A DNA stretch of 57,932 nucleotides, taken from contig JAFZSI010000022.1 in assembly GCA_017619445.1 (NCBI GenBank), forward strand, positions 1 through 57,932. The letters are read 5' to 3'. The notes below the pieces were generated by a model. The model did not search any database. It was given only the letters and a program-made list of their open reading frames with translations, and had not been told where the DNA came from. The position numbers and the translations under genes are program-made. Within the stretch, counting starts at the first letter, position 1, and the number at the start of each line of letters is the position of its first letter. This document shows positions 8,847-16,281 of the stretch, piece by piece. This DNA is from Prevotella sp. Its GTDB lineage: Bacteria; Bacteroidota; Bacteroidia; Bacteroidales; Bacteroidaceae.

Positions 8847-9212
8847 ATGATAAAAAACATTTTGCTTGTAGGGGCAGGTAGTTTCTTGGGAGGTATAGCC
8901 CGCTATCTCGTATCTATAGCAATGAAAAACATGAGTACAACCTTTCCGTGGGCAACCATGACCGTCAACATTGTCGGCTGTTTGCTTATTGGTATCCTGT
9001 GGGGCTACGAAACACGCATCAACACCCCATCACAAATCAATCTGTTTTTCGTAATGGGTTTTTGCGGCGCTTTCACCACATTTTCAACCTTCTCCAAGGA
9101 AAGTCTGGCACTCCTCCAAGCAGGCAGCACCGTTGCATTCTGCCTCTATACACTTGGCAGCGTCATCTTGGGCATTCTCGCCGTCATTCTTGGCTTTGCC
9201 ATTGCAAAGTGA
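8847..9212 (+). CDS. crcB: Fluoride ion exporter CrcB
   Basis: A 121-residue, four-helix membrane protein of the CrcB/Fluc family, a fluoride channel acting as an antiparallel dimer. Family marks are GGIARY near the N-terminus, TMTVNIVGCLLIG with the conserved Asn in helix 2, and GFCGAFTTFSTFSKE with the phenylalanine/threonine track in helix 3. It starts 37 bp after the porin, so it may be read through from it. No fluoride riboswitch was seen in the 37-bp gap. A single gene rather than a tandem pair fits the homodimeric form. Confidence 0.93.
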   Translation: MIKNILLVGAGSFLGGIARYLVSIAMKNMSTTFPWATMTVNIVGCLLIGILWGYETRINTPSQINLFFVMGFCGAFTTFSTFSKESLALLQAGSTVAFCLYTLGSVILGILAVILGFAIAK

Positions 9213-9340
9213 GTATTTCTCTCGCAGAAAGACAAGGATTAAAGGATACTAGTATTCTCTGTATATCTAAAGGATCTGTAACCATAAACCTATCCATTAA
9301 TTTCACATACCTACATTTCACGATACACAACCCATTAATT

Positions 9341-9410
9341 TATGTTCAAATTTTCTAGAGAATTTGCACGTAAACATACACTTTGCACCCGTAAAGTGCA
9401 GGTATAGGAA
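9341..9410. repeat. Dispersed repeat family 1, copy 2
   Basis: The palindrome AATTTTCTAGAGAATT (9349-9364) is followed by GCACGTAAA and a CTTTGCACCCGTAAAG unit. It lies downstream of crcB and upstream of the duplicated promoter block. The rest of 9213-9480 shows no gene. Confidence 0.75.
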
Positions 9411-9688
9411 AACGAAGCATATAGATACGAATCCAAAGCATACATATCTGAACAGCAAGCGGTCAATTGTCGTCACAATACATTTTTGTGCACATATTGT
9501 GCACACTTTTCTCGATTTTAACATTTCCCATTTTTCTCACACAGAGATATAGAGGTTAAGGAGTCGTCTTTGTCATTTATGTCTAATTATCTACTATCAA
9601 TTATTTAAACTCTTTGTCTCTCTGTCAAAAACTCTCTCTGTCGAAGAAAAAAGTGGCGCTGATTGCACCAACTTTCAGAAACTTTTCT

Positions 9689-9696
9689 TATCTTTG
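9689..9696 (+). promoter_or_regulatory. -7 box of the DUF285 surface protein gene
   Basis: TATCTTTG matches TAnnTTTG and is identical to the box at 56207-56214 in the other copy. Transcription from about 9701 gives a leader of about 405 nt. Confidence 0.75.
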
Positions 9697-9759
9697 CCCC
9701 AAGAATCATTCATACACAACATATATAAACCATTAAACATATTGCCCATGACATAAATT

Positions 9760-9985
9760 TCTGACCAAGACATATAGAAATTGAAGCGTCCGCTTGAATC
9801 TTGTTTCCGAAAATCTGCAAATTAATGGAACAACCAAGAGTAAAGGCAAGGATGCTCACGCCCGAAGGCGTGGGCTTTTACTCGTTAATGGTTGTTAGGT
9901 GTTTGCAGATACCTCGGAAACGTAGACGAAGTAATCAGTCCACGTTTTCTTTTTCTGTCTTTTTTCGCGCGACCTTTGGACTGAA
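9760..9985 (+). ncRNA. Candidate structured cis-regulatory RNA, copy A
   Basis: Within the leader, five helices stack into one long hairpin: P1 9803-9810/9914-9921, P2 9813-9821/9902-9910, P3 9829-9836/9889-9896, P4 9838-9844/9877-9883, P5 9854-9862/9867-9875. A small hairpin (AAGCG with CGCTT, near 9783-9795) precedes it and a sixth helix (CAGTCCA 9936-9942 with TGGACTG 9977-9983) follows. Copy B at 56282-56509 preserves all helices with different sequences in P1, P2 and P3, while internal loop AGGTG and the segment GTAATCAGTCCACGTTTTC are invariant. I do not recognise the motif as a named riboswitch; the ligand or partner is unknown. Confidence 0.65.
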
Positions 9986-9988
9986 TTC

Positions 9989-10075
9989 ATGGTACGCAGG
10001 TGTCTCACCTGCGGTTGCCGCAGGCTTTCATCAGCAGGTGTTGCGATTGCCGCGGGTGAGACACCCACGTACCAT
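9989..10075 (+). promoter_or_regulatory. Start-proximal hairpin with competing folds, copy A
   Basis: ATGGTACG...AGGTGTCTCACC pairs at long range with GGGTGAGACACC...CGTACCAT, ending 32 nt before the ATG at 10108. The 5' arm can instead fold locally (CGCAGGTG with CACCTGCG). The two folds exclude each other. The same module lies at 56517-56571 in copy B. Confidence 0.55.
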
Positions 10076-10107
10076 TACACTAATCAAAACTTAAAACACA
10101 AATAATC

Positions 10108-12066
10108 ATGAAAAAACAAGTATTATTATTTCTGATGACGCTGCTGTCGTTTACAGCACTCGCACAATCCGAGCCCTACGCCGTGCTGAGCGATGATGGC
10201 CAGACCGTTACGTTTTATTACGATGACCAAAAGACGAGGCGTGGAGGAATTGACATTCTGGACAATTACCCTTATGGTAATCCCACTACTGCAGTCTTCG
10301 ATGCCTCTTTTGCCAACTATAGGCCTGAAAGTACCGCTTTTTGGTTTATGCATTGCTCCTCGCTTACTACAATCAAAAACATTTGGAACCTCAATACGTC
10401 TGAGGTGACAGATATGCGTTACATGTTCTATGGTTGTTATGGTTTGACAAGCCTTGACGTGAGCGGTTTCGATACGTCCAACGTGAAGGATATGAGTTAT
10501 ATGTTTTATGATTGTTTTGGTTTGACGAGCCTTGATATGAGCGGCCTCAATACGTCCAGCGTGATGTATATGCAATATATGTTCTGGTGTTGTTCTGGTT
10601 TGACGAGTCTTGACGTGAGCGGTTTCGATACATCCAACGTGACAGATATGCGTTACATTTTCTATGGTTGTTCTGGTTTGACAAGCCTTGATGTGGGTGG
10701 CTTCGATACGTCCAATGTAACAGATATGTGCCAGATGTTCGGTGGTTGTTCTGGTTTGACAAGCCTTGACTTAAGCGACTTCAATACGTCCAACGTAACG
10801 AGAATGGATTGGATGTTCGCTGGTTGTACTGGTTTGACAAGTCTTGATGTGAGCGGCTTCAATACGTCAAACGTGACGAGGATGGATTGGATGTTCAGTG
10901 ATTGTTCTGGTTTGACGAGCCTTGACTTGAGCAGCTTCAACACGTCCAATGTTATAGCAATGGATTGGATGTTCGCCTATTGTTCTTGTCTGTTGAGTCT
11001 TGACTTGAGCGGTTTCAATACGTCAAATGTGACGAGTATGGGGGTAGTATTTGCTAATTGTTCCAGTCTGACGAGCCTTGACTTGGGCGGCTTCGATACG
11101 TCCAACGTGACGTATATGTCTTCTATGTTCTATGGTTGTTCCAGTCTGACGAGCCTTGACTTGGGCGGCTTCGATACGTCCAACGTAAAGGCAATGGATT
11201 GGTTGTTCGGTAATTGTTCTGGTTTGACTTCCATCTATACTGATGAGGCAAAATGGAGTACAGAAAGTGTAACCGAAAGTGATGGTATGTTCAGTAGCTG
11301 TTTATCTCTCGTCGGTGGCAACGGAACGTTGTATGACGAGAATCACATTGATGCTGAGTACGCCCGCATCGACAAGCCCGGGCAGCCAGGATACTTTACG
11401 GCTAAACAACCGGAAATGGAACCCGTTGAACAGGGCGAGACCATTAACATCGGCGACGAGATTGACGAGAACACCAACCTTGACGGCAACGTGGTGGATA
11501 ATGTGTATTTCAACATCAACGACGGCAGCTATGATGCTACGGGAGGCTGCATCGTGGTGAACTCACCCACGGACGACTCGTTTATCAACGGCCAGGACAT
11601 CTTTGGCGACGACTTCAAGGAAGGCTACAACGGCATCGTGTTTATGGTTCCCGCGGGTGAGGGCACGATAAACGTGGAGGCCGAGACGACTGGCGACATG
11701 GTGCTGAAGGTGAAGATTGGCAACAAAAAGCCCATCACAATGGTGCTGAACGGCAAGCTGACCATCTCGTTCCCGTATGATGTGACGGAAGATACATACG
11801 TTTATATCTATGGCGGCACAAGCTCGGCCGGTGCCAAGGGCATGAAGAAGGCCAGCGGCAGCGGTTCGCTGAAGATCTACGGCATCGAGGTTGTAGGCGG
11901 AGAGAACGGCATTGAGGCAATTGATAATGGACAATTGACAATTGATAATTCGCCAGTGTATAACCTGAACGGTCAGCGGGTTATTTCCTCTCCTTCGGGG
12001 AGGCCAGGAGGGGTTCCTACGAAGGGCGTGTTCATCAGGAACGGCAAGAAAGTGCTGGTGAAGTAA
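10108..12066 (+). CDS. Secreted BspA-like surface protein with DUF285 repeats
   Basis: A 652-residue exported protein: signal peptide MKKQVLLFLMTLLSFTALAQ; about eleven 26-residue DUF285/BspA-type leucine-rich repeats (about residues 85-395) of the form SGLTSLDVSGFDTSNVTDM plus an aromatic/Cys end; a C-terminal beta-rich domain (about 440-600); and the tail YNLNGQRV...GVFIRNGKKVLVK shared with two CotH proteins in this window. Such repeats occur in adhesins such as BspA; ligand unknown. The 78-bp DNA repeats are close to identical, so copy number can change by recombination. The linker before the tail (11919-12015) is made of simple intergenic-type repeats. Expression is probably governed by the structured leader. 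The tail may be a secretion/anchoring signal (inference). Confidence 0.88.
   Translation: MKKQVLLFLMTLLSFTALAQSEPYAVLSDDGQTVTFYYDDQKTRRGGIDILDNYPYGNPTTAVFDASFANYRPESTAFWFMHCSSLTTIKNIWNLNTSEVTDMRYMFYGCYGLTSLDVSGFDTSNVKDMSYMFYDCFGLTSLDMSGLNTSSVMYMQYMFWCCSGLTSLDVSGFDTSNVTDMRYIFYGCSGLTSLDVGGFDTSNVTDMCQMFGGCSGLTSLDLSDFNTSNVTRMDWMFAGCTGLTSLDVSGFNTSNVTRMDWMFSDCSGLTSLDLSSFNTSNVIAMDWMFAYCSCLLSLDLSGFNTSNVTSMGVVFANCSSLTSLDLGGFDTSNVTYMSSMFYGCSSLTSLDLGGFDTSNVKAMDWLFGNCSGLTSIYTDEAKWSTESVTESDGMFSSCLSLVGGNGTLYDENHIDAEYARIDKPGQPGYFTAKQPEMEPVEQGETINIGDEIDENTNLDGNVVDNVYFNINDGSYDATGGCIVVNSPTDDSFINGQDIFGDDFKEGYNGIVFMVPAGEGTINVEAETTGDMVLKVKIGNKKPITMVLNGKLTISFPYDVTEDTYVYIYGGTSSAGAKGMKKASGSGSLKIYGIEVVGGENGIEAIDNGQLTIDNSPVYNLNGQRVISSPSGRPGGVPTKGVFIRNGKKVLVK
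10363..11240 (+). repeat. Tandem 78-bp coding repeats
   Basis: Units start at 10441, 10519, 10597 and every 78 bp to about 11221, each beginning GGTTTGACRAGCCTTGA or its variant AGTCTGACGAGCC. They encode the 26-residue DUF285 repeats; the first and last units are more diverged. Confidence 0.85.
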
Positions 12067-12086
12067 TTACGTTATTGTTAACTTAG

Positions 12087-12170
12087 GAAAGAAATTAGAA
12101 TAATTAGTATAATTATCCAAAGAATTATTGTATTTCTGATGAAATTATGCTAATTATTCAAATTTCTTTC
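12087..12170. terminator. Long AT-rich hairpin between converging genes
   Basis: Arms 12087-12114 and 12143-12170 are complementary at 26 of 28 positions plus one wobble, with a loop of about 28 nt. It lies between the DUF285 protein gene and menA and probably terminates one or both transcripts. Confidence 0.6.
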
Positions 12171-12241
12171 TTGAACCTTATTTCCTGTTTTTTCGCAGTT
12201 TTGTTTTCACTCAACTCATCAACTCCTTCTCTCCTCAACTC

Positions 12242-13153
12242 CTAAGCAAACACACTGCTAAGCAGCACGCCGATGGCAAAAAGTAGGCCATAGACGAACA
12301 TATTGCGGGCATTCTCGGCGAGGATGAGGTTGAGGGCTTTGCCGTGCTTGATGCCAAGCATCTTCCGCCAGGTCTTGGTGTGGAGGAACAGATAAATGAA
12401 GGGGAAAACGAAGGCAAGCAGATGGCCGGAGAAGACGCAGACAACACCTAACAAGACTGCCATAAGACCGAGGGCCAGGAAGAGGCGTTCGGTGGCGCGC
12501 TCGCCGATGCGGAGCACAAGCGTGTTCTTGCCGGCGCGCAGGTCGGTGTCGCGATCGCGGTAGTTGTTGACAATGAGCAGGGTGTCGATGACCAGTCCGC
12601 AGGCAACGGAACAGACAACCACCTCGACGGTCACGGTGTGTAGCTGCAAGAAGTAAGTGACGCAGACAGGCACAAGGCCGAAGAACACCAACACAAGCAC
12701 ATCGCCCAGCCCCATATAAGAAAGGTGGGTGGTGTATAGAAAACAGAAAAGAACGCACAACACGCCGACAAGCACCATCGGCCAGCCTCCATAGAAAACC
12801 AACGGCAGACCGACAACACACGCCGCAGCAGTTGTAAGGACGATGACGCGGCGCATAGACGCAATCCTCACCCACCCTTGCGCACAAGCGCGGCGCGGTC
12901 CCAGACGGTTCTCATCGTCGGTTCCCTTGCGGAAATCGAAATAATCGTTGATGAAGTTGGCATCAATCTGCATGATGAAGGCAAAGAGCAAACAGAGAAC
13001 TGCGGGCAACCATTGGAAAGCCACACCTGCGGCGCGACAGTCGGCCCATGCAAGTGCGAGTGCCATCATCACAGGCACCGCAGCCCCGCTGAGGGTCTTC
13101 GGACGTGCTGCCAACAGCCATGCTTTGAGGGAATCTGTGCGAATATCTTCCAT
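12242..13153 (-). CDS. menA: 1,4-dihydroxy-2-naphthoate polyprenyltransferase MenA
   Basis: A 303-residue UbiA-superfamily membrane prenyltransferase that attaches the polyprenyl chain to 1,4-dihydroxy-2-naphthoate in menaquinone synthesis. The first Asp-rich motif is NDYFDFRKGTD (69-79), followed by the MenA-like ENRLGPRRA; the second is NNYRDRDTD in the middle of the protein. About eight or nine hydrophobic helices are visible. The ATG at 13153 is chosen because a -7 box lies at 13173-13180, so the longer frame from 13234 would begin upstream of the transcript. No other men genes are adjacent. Menaquinone fits the anaerobic respiratory lifestyle and the cytochromes encoded at 19-26 kb. Confidence 0.93.
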   Translation of the reverse strand: MEDIRTDSLKAWLLAARPKTLSGAAVPVMMALALAWADCRAAGVAFQWLPAVLCLLFAFIMQIDANFINDYFDFRKGTDDENRLGPRRACAQGWVRIASMRRVIVLTTAAACVVGLPLVFYGGWPMVLVGVLCVLFCFLYTTHLSYMGLGDVLVLVFFGLVPVCVTYFLQLHTVTVEVVVCSVACGLVIDTLLIVNNYRDRDTDLRAGKNTLVLRIGERATERLFLALGLMAVLLGVVCVFSGHLLAFVFPFIYLFLHTKTWRKMLGIKHGKALNLILAENARNMFVYGLLFAIGVLLSSVFA

Positions 13154-13172
13154 TTTTCTTTGGTTTTGCTTG

Positions 13173-13180
13173 CAAAAATA
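13173..13180 (-). promoter_or_regulatory. -7 box of the menA promoter
   Basis: Minus strand TATTTTTG, 20 bp upstream of the chosen ATG and divergent from the HD-domain gene. Confidence 0.65.
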
Positions 13181-13255
13181 CAACTTTTTGCAAAAAAACT
13201 TGTCGTTCGGCAAAGAAAACAAGTTTTTTTGCACGCACTTAATCAGAATTTTTTA

Positions 13256-13263
13256 TATTTTTG
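13256..13263 (+). promoter_or_regulatory. -7 box of the HD-domain gene promoter
   Basis: TATTTTTG, about 28 bp before the ATG at 13292, back to back with the menA promoter in a 138-bp gap. Confidence 0.65.
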
Positions 13264-13291
13264 CAACAACTAAACTATTTTTCCTCCGCCT

Positions 13292-13939
13292 ATGATTGAC
13301 AACCGAGTGAGCCTCGACCTGATGGAATTTGTGGAGACCAAGATTCTGCCACGCTACAACGAGTTCGACAGCGCGCACAACCTGACGCACGTCACGCATG
13401 TCATCAACCGCTCGCTGCAGTTGGCGCGCCAGTTAGGTGCCGACATGAACATGGCTTATACAATTGCTGCCTATCACGACTTGGGACTTGAAGGTCCGCG
13501 CGCCATCCACCACCTCACCAGCGGGAAGATTCTCATAGCCGACTCGCGCCTGCATCGTTGGTTCAGCAACGAACAGCTGAAAATCATGAAGGAAGCCGTT
13601 GAAGACCACCGTGCCTCTGCCAGCCACTCGCCACGCAGCATCTACGGCAAGATTGTGGCCGAGGCCGACCGCGACCTCGACCCCGAGCACGTGTTCGGGC
13701 GCACCATTGCCTACGGACTGGACCATTATCCTGAGAAAAACAAGCAGGAGCATTGGGAGCGTTTCATGGAGCACATGCAGAACAAGTATTCCAACCACGG
13801 CTACATCAAACTGTGGATTCCAGGCTCGCCCAACGAGAAAAGCCTCAAACAGATACGCGAGCTAATCAACCAACCGCAAACGCTGCGCCGCATGTTTGAC
13901 GAGCTATTTGACCGTGCTGTTACGGCGAAACAAACGTAG
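13292..13939 (+). CDS. HD-domain metal-dependent phosphohydrolase
   Basis: A 215-residue cytoplasmic protein with an HD-superfamily metal site: H33 (HNLTHVTHV), H62-D63 (AAYHDLGLEG), H106 and D126 (AEADRDLD). Such enzymes hydrolyse phosphate esters of nucleotides or related compounds, but the substrate cannot be read from sequence. The gene stands alone between menA (divergent) and the DUF3737 gene, separated from the latter by a family 1 repeat. The Bacteroidetes HD family of this length is common and uncharacterised. Confidence 0.85.
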   Translation: MIDNRVSLDLMEFVETKILPRYNEFDSAHNLTHVTHVINRSLQLARQLGADMNMAYTIAAYHDLGLEGPRAIHHLTSGKILIADSRLHRWFSNEQLKIMKEAVEDHRASASHSPRSIYGKIVAEADRDLDPEHVFGRTIAYGLDHYPEKNKQEHWERFMEHMQNKYSNHGYIKLWIPGSPNEKSLKQIRELINQPQTLRRMFDELFDRAVTAKQT

Positions 13940-13943
13940 CGCT

Positions 13944-14012
13944 TTCCAAAGTGCAAAGTTAGCATCAAATTTTCTAGAAAATTTCATCATAAAGCATCGC
14001 TTTATCACAGTA
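13944..14012. repeat. Dispersed repeat family 1, copy 3
   Basis: Perfect palindrome AATTTTCTAGAAAATT (13968-13983) flanked by an AAAGTGCAAAG unit on the left and ATAAAGCATCGCTTTAT on the right, just after the HD-domain gene. Confidence 0.75.
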
Positions 14013-14094
14013 ACTCCTTACTATAGTTTTCCAAAGGCGGCAATTATGAATTCAACACACCACACCAACCAACAGAAAACATAAACTAAGAGGA

Positions 14095-14940
14095 ATGAAA
14101 GAAATAAGAGACCGAGAATATGGGGGTGAACGCCCGTTGTTTGAGTCACATGGCGTGAGGCTCATCAACGTCACCATCACCGACGGCGAGTCGGCCATCA
14201 AGGAATGCTCGGACATCGAAGCCGACGGTTGCCATTTCTATGGAAAATATCCCTTGTGGCACGTGCGCGGCTCGAAAATCACCAACTGCTATTTCGCTCC
14301 CGGCTCAAGGTCGGCCATCTGGTATTCTCGCGACATGCTGATGAAAGATTGTGTGATTGACGGCCCCAAGTTTTTCCGCGAAATGGAGAACCTCGAACTG
14401 GAGAACGTGACCATCAACGATGCCGACGAAACCTTCTGGCGGGTGAAGGGCCTCAAGGTGCGCAACGTCAGACTGCACGAAGGCACCTACCCGTTCATGT
14501 TCTGCGAGAACGTGTTCGTCGATGGATTGGAAAGCGACTCGAAATATGTGTTCCAATACTGTAAGAACGTGGAGATTCACAACGCAAACATCGTCACCAA
14601 GGACTCGTTTTGGGAGTGCGAGAACATAACCATCTACGACTCCACCATCGACGGAGAGTACCTGGCTTGGCACTCCAAGAATGTGCGCCTTGTAAACTGC
14701 CATCTGGCAGGCGAGCAACTGCTCTGCTATGCCAAGGACCTGGTGTTGGAGAACTGCACTTTCGATGCCGCCTGCGACCGTCTGTTTGAATACTCAACCG
14801 TCAACGCCGACATCCGCGGAGCGATTACCAACATCAAGAATCCTGCCAGCGGGCAAATTGTGGCCGACCATATCGGCAGCATCACCATCGACGAGAACAT
14901 AAAAGGTCCCGCCGACTGCAAAATCATTACCCGACTATGA
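14095..14940 (+). CDS. DUF3737 family protein (beta-helix-like)
   Basis: A 281-residue cytoplasmic protein of the DUF3737 family, made of short repeating strands rich in N, C and aromatic residues (for example VTIND, LHAGEQLLCY-like turns and ENITIYDSTIDGEYLAW), consistent with a right-handed beta-helix. Function unknown. AAGAGG just before the ATG is a possible ribosome binding site. Its stop overlaps the start of the downstream aminotransferase by four bases (ATGA), so the pair is translationally coupled; together they suggest a shared metabolic role, though none is established. Confidence 0.88.
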   Translation: MKEIRDREYGGERPLFESHGVRLINVTITDGESAIKECSDIEADGCHFYGKYPLWHVRGSKITNCYFAPGSRSAIWYSRDMLMKDCVIDGPKFFREMENLELENVTINDADETFWRVKGLKVRNVRLHEGTYPFMFCENVFVDGLESDSKYVFQYCKNVEIHNANIVTKDSFWECENITIYDSTIDGEYLAWHSKNVRLVNCHLAGEQLLCYAKDLVLENCTFDAACDRLFEYSTVNADIRGAITNIKNPASGQIVADHIGSITIDENIKGPADCKIITRL

Positions 14941-16145
14941 CCTACGACTTCGACACCATCACCAACCGCCGCAACACCAACTGCGTGAAATGGGACGAGA
15001 ACGGTACTGACGACATCATCCCCATGTGGGTTGCCGACATGGACTTCCCCACCGCGCCTGCCATCGTAAGCGCGCTGAAAGAGCGCGTCGCACATGGCGT
15101 TTTCGGCTACACATTTGTTCCTGACAGCTATTACGAAGCCATCATCAACTGGTTCAGCCGCCGCCACAATTGGCACATCAGCCGCGAATGGATTCAATAT
15201 ACAAGTGGTGTGGTGCCTGCGCTGAGCGTTGTCATCAAGGCACTCACCTCGCCGGGCGACAAAGTCATCATTCAGTCACCCGTCTATAACTGTTTTTTCT
15301 CCTCCATCCGGAACAACGGCTGCGAAATTGTGGAAAACCCGCTCATCCCCACCCCAATTACAGAGGAAAAAGGCAACGATACAGCAGCCGCTTCGTTCAC
15401 CTACCGCATGGACTTCGACGACCTGGAACAAAAAGCAGCCGACCCGAAGGCCAAGCTGCTCATCCTTTGCAACCCGCACAACCCTGCAGGACGCGTTTGG
15501 CACCGCGACGAACTGCAACGACTCAACGACATCTGCATGCGCCATCAGGTGCGTGTGGTGGCCGACGAAATCCATTGCGAGCTCATCATGGGCAACAACA
15601 AGTTCGTGCCTTTTGCCTCAGTTTCGCAGGAATGCCAGGACAACAGCATCACCTGCAACTCGCCAAGCAAGTCGTTCAACACGGCTGGCCTGCAAATTGC
15701 CAACATCATCTGCAACGACGCCGAGACACGGCAGCAGATTGACCGCGCCATCAACATCAACGAAGTGTGCGATGTGAATCCTTTCGGCGTAATTGCCCTC
15801 CAGGCGGCCTACAACGAAAGTGAGGAGTGGCTCCGTCAGCTCTGCAACTATCTCAATGCCAACTATCAGGCCTTGTGCCGTTTCTTTGACGAACGGCTGC
15901 CCCATCTGCCCGTTGCACGACTTGAAGGAACCTACTTGGTGTGGGTTGACATACGACCGACAGGCATAACCTCCGACGAGCTGACCGCCCGTCTGATGAG
16001 CGAATGTAAGGTTCAGGTGAACACAGGCACCATGTATGGAGAGCAAAGCGGCGAGGGTTTCATCCGCATCAACATTGCCTGTCCACGACGCATCATGATG
16101 CAAGGGCTCGAACGGATGTTGCCCCTGCTAATTACGAACGCCTAA
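14937..16145 (+). CDS. MalY/PatB-family PLP aminotransferase (probable cystathionine beta-lyase)
   Basis: A 402-residue fold-type I PLP enzyme. Family marks are PMWVADMDFPTAPAI near the N-terminus, the substrate-binding YTSGVVPALS, NPHNPAGRVW with the Asn that contacts PLP, VADEIHCELI with the cofactor Asp, and the Schiff-base lysine K245 in SPSKSFN. MalY/PatB enzymes are C-S beta-lyases acting on cystathionine or similar; the exact substrate is an inference. ATGA overlap couples it to the DUF3737 gene. Downstream (16160-16200) lies an ACAATTT simple repeat and GC-rich intergenic repeat DNA. Confidence 0.9.
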   Translation: MTYDFDTITNRRNTNCVKWDENGTDDIIPMWVADMDFPTAPAIVSALKERVAHGVFGYTFVPDSYYEAIINWFSRRHNWHISREWIQYTSGVVPALSVVIKALTSPGDKVIIQSPVYNCFFSSIRNNGCEIVENPLIPTPITEEKGNDTAAASFTYRMDFDDLEQKAADPKAKLLILCNPHNPAGRVWHRDELQRLNDICMRHQVRVVADEIHCELIMGNNKFVPFASVSQECQDNSITCNSPSKSFNTAGLQIANIICNDAETRQQIDRAININEVCDVNPFGVIALQAAYNESEEWLRQLCNYLNANYQALCRFFDERLPHLPVARLEGTYLVWVDIRPTGITSDELTARLMSECKVQVNTGTMYGEQSGEGFIRINIACPRRIMMQGLERMLPLLITNA

Positions 16146-16281
16146 CACTTAACACTATTTACAATTTGACAATTTACAATTTACAATTTGCAATTGATCC
16201 CCGTCCCTTTGGGAGGGCTGGGGGTGGATTCCAACACCCATCATCCAACACCCAACCGGGCAAACCTGCTAACAAGCGCAG

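Larger units (their letters stand above)
9480..10107 (+). repeat. Duplicated promoter/leader block, copy A
   Basis: This region is homologous along its length to 55915-56602; both precede a repeat-rich surface protein gene. In order it holds two TGTGCACA palindromes 11 bp apart (9487-9494, 9498-9505), an AT-rich stretch, CTCTTTGTCTCTCTGTC, a promoter (-7 box 9689-9696), a leader of about 400 nt with a structured RNA, and a start-proximal hairpin. The other copy has an extra segment of about 90 bp (56032-56125). No protein-coding gene is supported inside it. Confidence 0.8.

Noticed and set aside
9318-9524. Minus-strand frames here and at 55774-55962 both begin MLKSxKVCTICAQK, suggesting a conserved small protein
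   Set aside because: The shared start lies inside the duplicated block and over the TGTGCACA palindromes, and similarity ends after about 15 residues. There is no promoter box or consistent length, so block homology explains it.
9854-9880. Helix P5 followed by CTTTTA as an intrinsic terminator or attenuator
   Set aside because: Only four Ts follow, and those Ts are themselves paired in P4 in both copies. An attenuator is possible but not supported.
12258-12887. Long alternative frames opposite or beside real genes (for example 12258-12887, 53568-54794, 23012-24094)
   Set aside because: Each overlaps a gene with recognised domains on another frame and has low-complexity or unlikely composition; they are codon-bias shadows.
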